From NCBI RefSeq assembly GCF_900105905.1, contig NZ_FNSV01000005.1, positions 2,728,001 to 2,792,000 on the forward strand: DNA of 64,000 bases, read 5' to 3'. Within the stretch, counting starts at the first letter, position 1, and the number at the start of each line of letters is the position of its first letter. Below the pieces are notes generated by a model. That model was given only the letters and a program-made list of their open reading frames with translations, had not been told where the DNA came from and did no database searches. The translations under genes were made by a program, and so were the position numbers. Source of the stretch: Rhodococcus koreensis. GTDB lineage: Bacteria > Actinomycetota > Actinomycetes > Mycobacteriales > Mycobacteriaceae. This document shows, one piece after another, positions 20,816 through 30,668 of this stretch.

Positions 20816-21661
20816 TCAGCGAGATAGTCCCGCCAGCAAGAGAAGCCGCTTCGAGATCTGCAGCATACTAATAAGCGGAAACGCCCATCGAGGGCGATGT
20901 TTCCAAGCGAAGTGAAAATATGGCCCCAACCCGTAGGGGTGTCTAAATAGCAGTTTCCACCGGTCACGCATTCCACCAAGGCGAATCTTTACGTTCAGCG
21001 GAACGTTTTTTTCACAGACGCCGACAGGGAGTTCATACACAAACGATGGCACTCCTAGCTTTCCTGCGACAAGGCCCAGATCTATATCCGCATAGCTATG
21101 CGAATAAGCCGGATCTAGACCTCCTACTTCCTCGAAAAAGCGTCCCGGGATCAGGACAAAATTCGCATTGAAGGTGTCGCAAGGAACAGGCGAATCGACA
21201 GGTTCCACCCGCTTGAAGTCGAGCACACGCAGGGGCGAACCGAGGCGAAATCCCGCATAGGTAACGTTCCCACGGAGGTCGACACAGGCGCCCACCAGGA
21301 TGCTCGGATGCGCTTCGTTCAGACGCTGATATGTGGTATGAAACCGAGGTATCTCCACTTCAAAGAGATCAACGTCGTCGTTGAACAATAGATAAGCGTC
21401 GAATGGCGCGTGCGCACTTGCAGCCCGAAAAGCGCGGGTCATCCCCCCGCTCCAATATAGTTCTCCAGACCCGACACTGACCTCAACAAAGGGAAACAGA
21501 CGCTTTACTTGAACCCCAGTGCCATCTGACGAACCGTCGTCCACAAGAAATATCTTGTAGTCGAGTTCCGCGCAAGCATTCAAGCTGCGCACCAAAGAGT
21601 CAATCCCACGCAGCGTCACATCAACCCGGTTGAAACACGTCACTAGTACGGCAATTCTCAC
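20816..21661 (-). CDS. GT2 family glycosyltransferase
   Basis: A 281-aa GT-A enzyme. The GTG at 21661 starts one base after the flippase stop (21663-21665) and gives the usual N-terminus VRIAVLVTCFNRVDVTLRGI. Nucleotide-sugar binding residues are in IFLVDDGSSDGTG, the metal-binding DxD region is LLFNDDVDLFEVEI, and GGLDPAYSHSYADIDLGLV is the acceptor-side ED-like segment. It resembles rhamnosyl/hexosyl transferases of GT2. It is the last gene of the minus-strand wzy-acetyltransferase-wzx-GT2 operon and likely adds a residue to the repeat unit. Confidence 0.88.
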   Translation of the reverse strand: MRIAVLVTCFNRVDVTLRGIDSLVRSLNACAELDYKIFLVDDGSSDGTGVQVKRLFPFVEVSVGSGELYWSGGMTRAFRAASAHAPFDAYLLFNDDVDLFEVEIPRFHTTYQRLNEAHPSILVGACVDLRGNVTYAGFRLGSPLRVLDFKRVEPVDSPVPCDTFNANFVLIPGRFFEEVGGLDPAYSHSYADIDLGLVAGKLGVPSFVYELPVGVCEKNVPLNVKIRLGGMRDRWKLLFRHPYGLGPYFHFAWKHRPRWAFPLISMLQISKRLLLLAGLSR

Positions 21662-21662
21662 G

Positions 21663-23144
21663 TTAACCCCTACTCGATCCCACTCGATACGCACGACGCA
21701 GCGAGACTGCGGCGTGCGAACACGCAAGAGCGCACAGCCCGAGGCACCCACAAACCACTACCCACGGGTTCATGTGATCCGCAACCATAAGCACCCCGAA
21801 TGCAAGGACCCCTGAGAATAGAAGGCGAACAAGACCCGCTAGGCCAGCCGCAGCCGCTAAGTGACGCAAATATCCCGGGGAACCTCGACGCGCAGGCAGG
21901 AACCCAAGGCAAGAGAGACCACCTACCGCAAACGCGAATCCATAGGCCACGACGGCACCAATTGCGCCAAGAAGCCACGAGCCAATCAGACCTAGACCAA
22001 CGTTTACGATCGCCATATATCCATGAATTTTGACTAGCGGATCCATAACACCACTCGACAATTGGTAGAAGTAGCCAACCTGACCACTTGAGTTCAGAGC
22101 ATTCCCAACGATCAGTATCAAGAAGAATATGAGGAAGTTTGTATCAAAATAGCCGAGACCCAGAAAACACACGGCAGGCGCGGCAATTAATTGAATTTCA
22201 AGCATGTGCGCGCTTAGACGAATGACAATCCAACCACTCTTCTCGAAGAGGCTGTCAGTATCGGCAGACGACACCGCACCTTGCCTCCGCGAACCTGCAA
22301 CCAAGAGAGGCTGCAGCGCTGACTGCACCAACACTCGCACCTGTGTGGATACTCGCAGGGCGAGTTCGAAGGCAGCAACGGCCGCCAGCGTTCCGGTAAT
22401 AGCCAATAACAATTTCGTTACCGGCTCAAAGCTCAAGCGACACAGGGAAATAGCACCCAGTTTGGCGTTCTCCCTCCACATTACACCGATAAGCGTGCGC
22501 ACGGTGCGATCATCACTCGAAGCGAGGTCGCTATACGTGCACAATAGAAGCACCGACATTAGCAGTTGGGAAAACGCGATCGCTCCATAAACGAGGCCGA
22601 GTCCCAGCGCCCCGTGACGGCTGAGCAAAGGATACGCCAGCGCCACACCAACTACGTTGCTGAGTATCAGAATTCCATTCTTGGCCGGAAGCTTTCCGAG
22701 TCCTTCTAGAATGGCCAAAAGAATAGTTGAAACCGAGGATGTGACAGCGAAGACTGCACAGGATGCGGCAAGTACGGCTATATCGGAACGCGGCAGTTCA
22801 CTTGAATAGCGATGTTGAACAAAAGTGGTAATCGGCCAATAGATTAACGCGCAGATAATAGAAACAGGCAGGGAGGTGATAAGTACTGATGCCGCCCCAA
22901 TGCGGAATTTGGAAAACGGAGTCCCTTCAGATTGTTGTACTGCCACCAGCCTCGTGACATTATTCCCCACGCCAATATCGGCTACCCGAGCGACCATGAA
23001 GAGACCTTGGAGTAGTGCCCAACACCCGATCAGCGTGGTCGATTGCACCTCGACGGTTAGACGGAACACTACAAACAATGCGGCGGCAGACGCTGCGGAT
23101 GCCCCTATGCTCGTTAGCGCGCTCAGACGCATAGTCGACATCAC
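21663..23144 (-). CDS. Wzx-like polysaccharide flippase (MATE/MVF superfamily)
   Basis: A 493-aa integral membrane protein with about 12 hydrophobic segments spread over its length, for example [18 protein letters not shown] and [17 protein letters not shown], and short polar loops. Size, topology and position between polymerase-side genes and glycosyltransferases fit a Wzx-type flippase moving the undecaprenyl-linked repeat unit across the membrane. There is little sequence-specific signature in this family, so the call rests on topology and neighbours. It overlaps the acetyltransferase gene by 4 bp. Confidence 0.82.
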   Translation of the reverse strand: MMSTMRLSALTSIGASAASAAALFVVFRLTVEVQSTTLIGCWALLQGLFMVARVADIGVGNNVTRLVAVQQSEGTPFSKFRIGAASVLITSLPVSIICALIYWPITTFVQHRYSSELPRSDIAVLAASCAVFAVTSSVSTILLAILEGLGKLPAKNGILILSNVVGVALAYPLLSRHGALGLGLVYGAIAFSQLLMSVLLLCTYSDLASSDDRTVRTLIGVMWRENAKLGAISLCRLSFEPVTKLLLAITGTLAAVAAFELALRVSTQVRVLVQSALQPLLVAGSRRQGAVSSADTDSLFEKSGWIVIRLSAHMLEIQLIAAPAVCFLGLGYFDTNFLIFFLILIVGNALNSSGQVGYFYQLSSGVMDPLVKIHGYMAIVNVGLGLIGSWLLGAIGAVVAYGFAFAVGGLSCLGFLPARRGSPGYLRHLAAAAGLAGLVRLLFSGVLAFGVLMVADHMNPWVVVCGCLGLCALACSHAAVSLRRAYRVGSSRG

Positions 23145-23656
23145 GGTATCGGTCGTATCAGTGAACGAATCACGCGAGCCGGCACGCCGACCGCCAGTAC
23201 ATAGTCAGGTAGATCTCTGGCGACCACCGCGCCCGCTCCAATAACCGCGCCGTTTCCGATAGATACACCGGGCAGGATTGTGACATTGGAGCCAATCCAC
23301 ACATTGTCACCGATCTGGACCTGGGATTCCTCGGACGTTTCCTTGTAAAGGAGCCCTTTCATCGCAGCATCTACATCATGCGTCTGAGAGGTTATTACAG
23401 AGTGGGCAGCAATAAGGCAGTTGTTTCCAATATGCACACCGCCGTTCCCCCAAACATGTACGTAGTCATTTAAGATAGTGCCGTCCCCGATTACAATTTT
23501 CCGTCGGCCGTACAACCGAGCCGTTAGCGCTATGCGTGCACCTGCGCCGAAACCTCCGAATCGAATTCTCCAATACCTCTCCAGGACACGGAATTTCAAA
23601 TCCTGCACCTTCAAGAATAGCGATACCAGAATGCGCCGCAACTTAAGCCCTTTCAC
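23141..23656 (-). CDS. Acyltransferase of the hexapeptide-repeat (LbH) family
   Basis: A 171-aa protein with repeated hexapeptide turns: [40 protein letters not shown] and [35 protein letters not shown] supplies the catalytic-type His region of maltose/CapG-like O-acetyltransferases. It overlaps both neighbours by 4 bp (wzy upstream, wzx downstream), so it belongs to the same transcript. With the WcaF-like enzyme it makes two candidate O-acetyltransferases in this locus. Confidence 0.85.
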   Translation of the reverse strand: MKGLKLRRILVSLFLKVQDLKFRVLERYWRIRFGGFGAGARIALTARLYGRRKIVIGDGTILNDYVHVWGNGGVHIGNNCLIAAHSVITSQTHDVDAAMKGLLYKETSEESQVQIGDNVWIGSNVTILPGVSIGNGAVIGAGAVVARDLPDYVLAVGVPARVIRSLIRPIP

Positions 23657-25086
23657 GACTTTGCTTTTACTTCAAGTCGAACCTCACTTGCGGAGTCTAG
23701 AGCTCTTACGGCCCGACCCGTCTTGTTTACCCTGAACAAGAGGAGGATCGATATCCCAAGGATGGTTCCATACTGCTGCATAATTCCGACGATGAACGTC
23801 CAGCCCAGCGTCCCCTGCCTGAAGAGATGAAAAACAAGGGTTAACACGAGCGCGTAAACGATTATTGCCTCGACACTCCACTCGTTTCGTTTCAAAGCAC
23901 CGTCAGCGACTGCCGTTACCCAGCCAAATATTCCGAGACCGATTAGAACCCCAAAAACCCCAAGATATACATAGCTGGTGCCTACGATCGAACTCGCATA
24001 GCCTGCCTTTGCGCCGTCAAGCGAAGTTCCATTGAGAATGGCAGTAATCGCGTACGAGATGTCGTACACCCGTTCGGGCTTACCTGGCCAAAGGCTTCGC
24101 GGGATCGTGAACGCAATAGGCTGGATGTTAGTGATTACGAACGCTTCAAGCGAACCACCGAACATACCTAGGATAGTCTCACGTGCGTTCCTGACAACGC
24201 TTATCATCTCGACGCTGGAGAACTCCAGGGAGTAGAAATAAAAGTTGAACACTGAGCCGCGCGCGTAGTCTATTTGATTGTAATCGACTCGAGTATTGGA
24301 TTCTGATGCTGGGAGCAGGATCCTCACAAGCAACGATGCCATTCCTAAGCCAAGCGCGCCAACAATCGCTAGTGGCGCATACTTAATTGTGAGGCGGTGC
24401 CTGTAGGCGTGGATGGCGAGCACTATCGCGATGAGGGGGAGAATCAGCGCCAACCTTTTTCCCATGGTGAGATAGCTAGTGCCAAGTACGACCACAAGAA
24501 CCGTCGCTGAGAAGGCAAGGTTCTTCCGATCGCGTAGCGACTGGACCACGAGCCAAATCGCACCGGCATCAGCGAGGCCGGACAGCGTCCGAATACCGAT
24601 CGAACTGGCTTGAAGGTCCTGAATTCCTGCCTTTTCCTGTGCACTGTTCGACAGGCGTAAGATTGCTGCATCAATTCCACCGGTTGTATACACCACATAT
24701 AACTTCAGGAGCATTCCGGTACAAATCAATATGATTGGAACTACGATCGGCACAGCGTGCCGTGAAGGGCGTGTCGTTTTCGCAACAATCGTTCGGAAAT
24801 GCGCTCGGCGCGCGAGGGTCGCACCAAATATGAAAGCGATGAGCCCACTACCTGCCACTGCAAGGCTCAGATCCAGTTGAATCGTGCCGCCGTAGGACCG
24901 CGCCCAGGTGAACTCGCCAGAATTGAGGAGGATTAGAAATCCGGGAATAATTATGTACACGACAAACAGACCGAGTGTCAAATTGTATGCCGAGACCAGC
25001 GGAGGCCTTCCCGGACCATCTTTCGGCGCATTCAGAACCGCTATGGAAACAACCAAGCAGAGACCAGCAAGGATGAAGATGGTCAT
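23653..25086 (-). CDS. Wzy-like O-antigen/oligosaccharide repeat-unit polymerase
   Basis: A 477-aa integral membrane protein with about 12 membrane segments and one long central outer loop (around residues 290-370, rich in charged and aromatic residues, with [17 protein letters not shown]). That layout is typical of Wzy/OafB-like polymerases, which join lipid-linked repeat units outside the membrane. Start ATG 25086 is preceded by AAGGAG. It heads the minus-strand operon that also encodes an acetyltransferase, flippase and GT2. Polymerases of this class diverge quickly, so topology and context carry the call. Confidence 0.82.
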   Translation of the reverse strand: MTIFILAGLCLVVSIAVLNAPKDGPGRPPLVSAYNLTLGLFVVYIIIPGFLILLNSGEFTWARSYGGTIQLDLSLAVAGSGLIAFIFGATLARRAHFRTIVAKTTRPSRHAVPIVVPIILICTGMLLKLYVVYTTGGIDAAILRLSNSAQEKAGIQDLQASSIGIRTLSGLADAGAIWLVVQSLRDRKNLAFSATVLVVVLGTSYLTMGKRLALILPLIAIVLAIHAYRHRLTIKYAPLAIVGALGLGMASLLVRILLPASESNTRVDYNQIDYARGSVFNFYFYSLEFSSVEMISVVRNARETILGMFGGSLEAFVITNIQPIAFTIPRSLWPGKPERVYDISYAITAILNGTSLDGAKAGYASSIVGTSYVYLGVFGVLIGLGIFGWVTAVADGALKRNEWSVEAIIVYALVLTLVFHLFRQGTLGWTFIVGIMQQYGTILGISILLLFRVNKTGRAVRALDSASEVRLEVKAKS

Positions 25087-25196
25087 ACGGCTCCTTCCAA
25101 CGCGCTATTTTCGTGCGCTTCAATCGGTTCCGCCGCGGGCACGTGGTTTATGACGGCATAATTTGCAGTAGTTCTCGCATTATCTGATGTCATGAA

Positions 25197-26720
25197 TTAA
25201 TAGGCGCCCTCTCCTGCCAATACTGCATTTATCGTTTTCCCGATGATGAGAATGTCCCCCATCATCGACCAGTTCTCCACGTATGAGAGATCCAGCCGTA
25301 CAGTCTCCTCCCACGAGAGATCCGACCTTCCACTGACCTGCCACAAGCCTGTGATTCCTGGCTTGACCAGCAGCCGGCGGCGCACCGTGCCGTCATAGGC
25401 CTCCACCTCCCGCCGCAGGGGCGGCCGCGGACCCACAACGCTCATTTCGCGGCGCAGCACGTTGACGAACTGGGGCAACTCGTCGAGGCTGTACTTGCGG
25501 AGGAACCTTCCCACCCTGGTCACGCGGGGATCGTCGCGCATCTTGAACAGAACGCCTGCACCCTCGTTCGCTTCCATCAGTGACGCCACCTGCTGGTCCG
25601 CATCGACAACCATGCTGCGGAACTTGAGCATCGGGAACGGCTTGCCGTCGAGGCCCATTCGTTCCGATTTGTAGAGAATCGGGCCTTTGCTCGTTAGCTT
25701 GATAGCGAGCGCCGCAGCGATCATCGCGGGACTGATGAGAATGAGCGCAACTGTCGCGAAGACAAAATCGAACGAGAGTTTCGAGAACTTCTGAGCGCCG
25801 TGGTATCGCGGCTTCTCCACGTGGATCAGCGGCAGTCCGGCCACCGGCCGCATCGACAGGCGCGGACCAGAAACGTCCATCATTCCCGGCGCAACCACCA
25901 GATCCACGTGGTGGGGCTCGAGGTCCCACGCGAGAGTCCGCATGCCCTCGTGTCCGAGGTGCTCTGTGGCGGTCACCGCGACTGTGTCGGCGTGGCAGAA
26001 ACCCAAGGCGCGCACGACCTCACGCTCGTCGCCGAAGACGGGGATATCACGCTCTCCCACAATGATCTTGTCATTAGATGCTCCATTGTGCCCAGGGATA
26101 CACAGACCGACGACCTTGTAGCCGTCGGCCGTGCCGCGCTCGAACGACTCGGCCAAACTGCGGACCGCGCGTTCACCGCCCACGACGAGTACCGAGGTCT
26201 GAAACTCGCCGTAGGAACGCTTACGGGCGATTACCCGACGCCACGCCCAACGGCTGAAAATGAGACCGGCCAGCCCTACAGGGAAGGCAATCGCAAGGTA
26301 CAGACGAGCGAGTTCTAGGCGGAACAGAAGGGAGACGATGGCGATCAAGCCGAAGAGCCTGACCGTGGAGACGAAGATACGCCGGTACTCGTCGGGTCCG
26401 CTCCCGATCACGCGGACCGCGCGGGTCCGGAAGATGATAAGAGTGGCGAGCCATGACGCGACCAATAGGGCAGAGACCAACGTGTAGCTGAGAGTTTGAG
26501 GAAATGCCGACGTGGCCAGGACGCCTCTGTCGCCGAACCGCACCCACTGCGCGAGCGCTACCGCGGCGATCACGATCAGCGTGTCCGAGACCCACAGTCG
26601 CCGGATGTACGCGGCCTGCCAGGCACGCCTGCCGCTGGGCCGGGGTTCGAGACCCGAAGCGGGTCTGGCACCCCCAGCAGGGGTTGCCGAGTCGAGCGAA
26701 ACACCGAACGACGTCACCAT
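25197..26720 (-). CDS. Polyprenyl-phosphate glycosyl-1-phosphate transferase (EPS initiation), copy 1
   Basis: A 507-aa membrane enzyme that starts repeat-unit assembly by moving a sugar-1-phosphate (probably hexose) onto undecaprenyl phosphate. The N-terminal half has four or five helices and a Rossmann-like CoA-binding-type domain (VLVVGGERAVRSLAESF); the C-terminal bacterial sugar transferase domain contains KSERMGLDGKPFPMLKFRSM, DELPQFVNVLRREMSVVGPR and KPGITGLWQVSGRSDLSWEE. Start ATG 26720 follows GGAAGG. A paralogue of exactly the same length lies at 30669-32192, with near-identical C-terminal halves and more divergent N-termini. It sits just before the wzy operon and is the likely committed enzyme. 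Confidence 0.92.
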   Translation of the reverse strand: MVTSFGVSLDSATPAGGARPASGLEPRPSGRRAWQAAYIRRLWVSDTLIVIAAVALAQWVRFGDRGVLATSAFPQTLSYTLVSALLVASWLATLIIFRTRAVRVIGSGPDEYRRIFVSTVRLFGLIAIVSLLFRLELARLYLAIAFPVGLAGLIFSRWAWRRVIARKRSYGEFQTSVLVVGGERAVRSLAESFERGTADGYKVVGLCIPGHNGASNDKIIVGERDIPVFGDEREVVRALGFCHADTVAVTATEHLGHEGMRTLAWDLEPHHVDLVVAPGMMDVSGPRLSMRPVAGLPLIHVEKPRYHGAQKFSKLSFDFVFATVALILISPAMIAAALAIKLTSKGPILYKSERMGLDGKPFPMLKFRSMVVDADQQVASLMEANEGAGVLFKMRDDPRVTRVGRFLRKYSLDELPQFVNVLRREMSVVGPRPPLRREVEAYDGTVRRRLLVKPGITGLWQVSGRSDLSWEETVRLDLSYVENWSMMGDILIIGKTINAVLAGEGAY

Positions 26721-27114
26721 CTGAGCCTTCCAACTAGGACCAAAGAGTTAGCGAGCGTCACTGTCTCGCGACCTGCGTGGCGGTAGAGGAAGTCCGCCCC
26801 CCTGAGTTTGCTGCCAGCTAATAATCGCACTTGTGGTCGCTTCGTTACACTTGAGAGGCCCCGGAGTGATGCGACTCACATCGCCGGTTTTTCTTCAGAG
26901 AGAGGGACTTTCGACCCTGGTCAACCAGAGGATCTGCGCTTAGAGTGATGCTCGGAGACCAGTCCGCAGGCAGACCTCAGCCCCGACTGGTGGCACCTTT
27001 TCCGATCGTCGAGTATTTTGCGCACTTCATACTGGACAGTAACAAGGTGGCAACGTCGCCCTGACCAGCACCAGACCCGCCGAGGCGTGAAGGTGAACGA
27101 ACGGGAACATCGCT
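26721..27114. promoter_or_regulatory. Leader/promoter region of EPS transferase copy 1
   Basis: 394 bp without a gene between galU and the first sugar transferase (both minus strand). The 100 bp next to the ATG share scattered blocks with the same position ahead of copy 2 (CCTTCC..AACTAG, GCGAG, TTTGCTGCC), so the duplication seems to include the 5' leader. No terminator with a clear U-tract is visible after galU. Confidence 0.45.
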
Positions 27115-28017
27115 CTAGCCCTTGACCCTTTGCTCCAGCCACGCCCGCAGGTCCGTCCCATATTCGGGATGACTGAGTGCCAGGTCAACCGAAGCACGGA
27201 GAAACCCACCGGGATTGCCGAGGTCGTGCCGAGGACCGCGATGAACCACCACGTGTACGGGATGCCCCTCCGCGATGAGCAGCGCGATCGCGTCGGTCAA
27301 CTGCAACTCCCCGCCCGCTCCCGGGCGGATACGTCGGAGCGCATCAAAGATTGCCCTGTCCAAGAGGTAACGGCCGGCGGCCGCTAGAGTCGACGGCGCG
27401 TCCTGGAGTTTTGGCTTCTCCACCATGCCCTTCACCCTCAATACGTTCGGATTCGCGGTATCGGGGACCGCCTCGACGTCGAAGACTCCATATGCGCTCA
27501 CCTCCTCTTTGGGGACGTCGATGGCGCACAACACCGTTCCGCCGCGCTTGGCTCGCACGCGCGACATGACGTCGAGCACACCGTTCGGCAGAACCAAGTC
27601 GTCCGGCAGCAGGACCGCGATCGCATCCTCGTCGTCGCCCAACAGCGCTTCAGCGCAACCAACCGCGTGGCCGAGCCCCAGCGGTTGTTGCTGGACTACC
27701 GACTCCACCGCAAGGAGGCCCGGTGCCCTGCGGACCTTCGCCAGCAGAGTGTGTTTTCCCCTGGCTGCAAGGTTGTTTTCCAACACCAGGTCTTCGACGA
27801 AGTGCGCCACCACGCCATCCTTGCCCGGTGCCGTCACGATGATCAGCCGCTCTGCCCCGGACTCGGCAGCCTCGCCGGCCACCAGCTCGATCCCTGGCGT
27901 GTCCACCACAGGAAGTAGCTCCTTGGGGACCGTCTTTGTCGCCGGCAGAAATCGCGTTCCCATTCCCGCGGCGGGCACCACAGCCGTGCGAAATCCAGTC
28001 GAATCCAATTCCCCCAT
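27115..28017 (-). CDS. galU: UTP-glucose-1-phosphate uridylyltransferase
   Basis: Makes UDP-glucose from glucose-1-phosphate and UTP, feeding both UDP-glucuronate (via Ugd) and glucosyl/galactosyl donors. The 300-aa protein has VVPAAGMGTRFLPATKTVPK (nucleotide-binding signature), ELLPVVDTPGIELVAGEAA, QQPLGLGHAVGCAEALLGDD, VLLPDDLVLP and the C-terminal GGELQLTDAIALL segment of GalU. Start ATG 28017 has GAAAGG upstream. It lies between the two EPS initiation enzymes and upstream of copy 1, all on the minus strand. Confidence 0.95.
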   Translation of the reverse strand: MGELDSTGFRTAVVPAAGMGTRFLPATKTVPKELLPVVDTPGIELVAGEAAESGAERLIIVTAPGKDGVVAHFVEDLVLENNLAARGKHTLLAKVRRAPGLLAVESVVQQQPLGLGHAVGCAEALLGDDEDAIAVLLPDDLVLPNGVLDVMSRVRAKRGGTVLCAIDVPKEEVSAYGVFDVEAVPDTANPNVLRVKGMVEKPKLQDAPSTLAAAGRYLLDRAIFDALRRIRPGAGGELQLTDAIALLIAEGHPVHVVVHRGPRHDLGNPGGFLRASVDLALSHPEYGTDLRAWLEQRVKG

Positions 28018-28156
28018 GGTTGTGCCTTTCTCGAAAAAGTTGAGTGAGCTGCGGTGTCATGACCTTTGCGCATGGGCCGACCGTCGCACTGGTCAGTTGT
28101 CCAGGTCTATCGAGCACACGTGAGCGCAGACCCCTTGGCCGCGAGGAGAGTCCGCA

Positions 28157-29401
28157 TCATCCGGAGCCGATCGTGGCGACGAAGACCTGGGCGTGCTGCT
28201 GTGCTGGCGCGAGGGTCACCGCCGGGTTCGATGCCGGCAACCACGCCGCATGTCCGGCACCCAGCTCGAGCGAGTCGCAGTGGGACAAGAGGACGGTCGA
28301 TCCCGCCGTGCAGAGAACGATCCGTGGGTTTCCGGCGGCGAGAGTCGCTGCGGACGACGACGCACAATTCCTGCTCGTGTCGAGGTGCAGTCGGGTGAGC
28401 GCGAATTCTGTCTCCGGCGTGCGGTACACGTGTTTGTTGTCACGACCATCACTGTCCGCACTCACCACCGGCATGGACCCCGGCCGAAAATCGAGGACTT
28501 TCAGCAGCTCGGGCACATCAACGTGCTTGGGGGTCAAACCGCCACGAAGCACATTGTCCGAGTTGGCCATGATCTCGACGGCCGCGCCCCGGAGGTATGC
28601 GTGCAAATTTCCGGCCGCGAGAAACAGCCCCTCCCCCGGTTCGAGCGTGATCCGATTGAGCAGCAGCGAGATCAGCACACCGGGGTCGCTCGGATACCTA
28701 CTCCCCAGTTCGAGCGCAGTTTGCGCCTCGGCCGCGAACTCCCCTGCCACGCCGTCGGGCTCCGCACACAAGTACCGCTGGCAGGCCTCGACCACGCCAC
28801 CGATCAACGTCGCTGAGTGTTCGTCGCCCGTAATCCATTGCGTAAACAGCGCGCGCACACCCGAAGAGTTGGCCTGAGCTGCCAATAGCTCCGCGCACCG
28901 GTCCAACTCCGCGACACCCAGCGCGCGCAACAACCCGACTGTTCGTCGCACGTCGCGGAACCCAGCGAGCGCCTCGAATTTCGTCAGCGCAACCACAAGT
29001 TCCGGTTTGTGGTTGTCGTCCTTGTAGTTGCGGGCAGGCGAGTCCAGCGGCACACCGTCTGCGTTTTCGCGTTCGAATCCCTCGCGTGCCTGCATGGAGT
29101 TCGGGTGCGCCTGCAACGACAGAGGTTCCTCCGCAGCGAGAACCTTGAGCAGAAACGGAAGTCGACCCCCGAATCGCGACGCGTTGGTCTCCCCCAGTTG
29201 CCCCAGCGGGTCAGCCGAAATCACGTCGAGCAGTGACTCGCCAGAGCCCGCGACGTCCACACGCGCCGGGTCTGCCGGATGCGCCCCGAGCCAGAGTTCG
29301 GCTTCGGGCCGACCGGACGGCGAGGGTCGACCCGTGAGCTCCGCCAGCACAGTGTGGGAGCCCCAGGCATACGACCGGATTGCTCCATGAAGTCGTCTCA
29401 T
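28157..29401 (-). CDS. manA: Mannose-6-phosphate isomerase, class I
   Basis: Interconverts fructose-6-phosphate and mannose-6-phosphate, opening the route to GDP-mannose and GDP-fucose. The 414-aa type I isomerase shows the metal-binding signature QAHPNSMQAREGF, DDNHKPELVVAL (Glu/His ligands), and the C-terminal PGEGLFLAAGNLHAYLRG with NSDNVLRGGLTPKHVDVPEL. Start ATG 29401 lies 3 bp after the ManB stop, so the two are coupled. Class and role are clear. Confidence 0.95.
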   Translation of the reverse strand: MRRLHGAIRSYAWGSHTVLAELTGRPSPSGRPEAELWLGAHPADPARVDVAGSGESLLDVISADPLGQLGETNASRFGGRLPFLLKVLAAEEPLSLQAHPNSMQAREGFERENADGVPLDSPARNYKDDNHKPELVVALTKFEALAGFRDVRRTVGLLRALGVAELDRCAELLAAQANSSGVRALFTQWITGDEHSATLIGGVVEACQRYLCAEPDGVAGEFAAEAQTALELGSRYPSDPGVLISLLLNRITLEPGEGLFLAAGNLHAYLRGAAVEIMANSDNVLRGGLTPKHVDVPELLKVLDFRPGSMPVVSADSDGRDNKHVYRTPETEFALTRLHLDTSRNCASSSAATLAAGNPRIVLCTAGSTVLLSHCDSLELGAGHAAWLPASNPAVTLAPAQQHAQVFVATIGSG

Positions 29402-29404
29402 CGA

Positions 29405-30484
29405 TCAGACGTTCGCCGAGAATCGGACGCCGCCATCCGGCAACATCACATTCGGCCAGACACGGGCGCCGCGTAACAACTCGCATCGAGCACCCACGCT
29501 GGCGCCGTCCCCCACCACGGAATCGCGCACCAGTGCACGCGGCCCGATCCGGCAGTCGTACCCGAGAATCGATCGTTCGATCACCGCACCGGCTTCCACA
29601 TGGGCGCCGTCGAACACCACCGCGCCGTCCAGACGCGCACCCGCACCGACCGTTACCCGCGCGCCGAGCACCGTGCCGCCGATCAACACCACGCCCGGGG
29701 CCACCGCGGCGCTCGGATCGACGAGCGACTCGCCGCGCGCACCGATCAGCGCGGGCGACGGCGCTATTCCGCGAACCAAATCCGCCGATCCGGCGACGAA
29801 GTCGTCCACCGTCCCCATGTCTCGCCAGTAGGCGGAATCGATATGGCCGAACACCCGCGTCCCGCCGGACAGCAGTGCGGGAAACACCTCGCGTTCCACC
29901 GACACGGGACGACCTGACGGGATCTTCTCGATCCACTCCCGTTGGAAGACGTAACAGCCGGCATTGATCTGGTCGGTCGGCGGATCCTGCGTCTTCTCGA
30001 GGAAGGCGGTGACCCGGCCGTCCGAATCCGTCTGCACACAGCCGAACGGGCGCGGATCGCTCACCCGCACCAGGTGCAACGTCACGTCGGCATCGGCGTC
30101 GACGTGCGTGCGCAGAACGGCTCGCACGTCGGTGCCGCCGAGCACGTCACCGTTGAACACCACGACGGTGTCGGCACGCAGATGGGGCAAGACGTTCCGG
30201 ATGGCTCCCCCGGTGCCGAGCGGCTCGTCCTCGGTCACGTACTCGATCTCAAGCCCGAGCTCCTCCCCCGTGCCGAAATGCTGTTCGAAGACTTCCGCCT
30301 TGAACGACGTTCCGAGCACCACGTGGGTAAGTCCCGCGTCCTGGATGCGGCACAGCAGATGAGTCAGGAACGGCACTCCAGCGGTCGGCAGCATCGGCTT
30401 GGGCGCAGACAGCGTCAACGGCCGCAGCCGGGTGCCCATACCGCCGACCAGAATGACCGCGTCCGGCGCAGATTCGATCCTCAT
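29405..30484 (-). CDS. manB: Mannose-1-phosphate guanylyltransferase (GDP-mannose pyrophosphorylase)
   Basis: Forms GDP-mannose from mannose-1-phosphate and GTP. I chose the ATG at 30484 (MRIESAPDAVILVGG) because GGAGGGG lies 9 bp upstream and the resulting 359 aa matches the mycobacterial ManB length; ATGs at 30493 and 30502 lie inside or before the ribosome site. N-terminal nucleotidyltransferase motifs are VGGMGTRLRPLTLSAPKPML and VFNGDVLGG, with NAGCYVFQREW; the C-terminal third is a left-handed beta-helix (GATVTVGAG-type repeats, AVIERSILGYDCRIG). In mycobacteria the symbol manB is used for this enzyme. Confidence 0.92.
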   Translation of the reverse strand: MRIESAPDAVILVGGMGTRLRPLTLSAPKPMLPTAGVPFLTHLLCRIQDAGLTHVVLGTSFKAEVFEQHFGTGEELGLEIEYVTEDEPLGTGGAIRNVLPHLRADTVVVFNGDVLGGTDVRAVLRTHVDADADVTLHLVRVSDPRPFGCVQTDSDGRVTAFLEKTQDPPTDQINAGCYVFQREWIEKIPSGRPVSVEREVFPALLSGGTRVFGHIDSAYWRDMGTVDDFVAGSADLVRGIAPSPALIGARGESLVDPSAAVAPGVVLIGGTVLGARVTVGAGARLDGAVVFDGAHVEAGAVIERSILGYDCRIGPRALVRDSVVGDGASVGARCELLRGARVWPNVMLPDGGVRFSANV

Positions 30485-30668
30485 GTTCGACATCCCCTCC
30501 ATGTCCGATCACGTTGGAATGATTGAAACCCGATCGCGGTTCGCGCGCTACTCGACTTCGCCCGGAGTTGCGGCGTAATCGCACGCTATCTGTGACGGCC
30601 AGATACATTGATTTGCACCGAAACTCACAACTCTCGACGCCAGGGTCTCTCACCGGCTATTCGATGTT

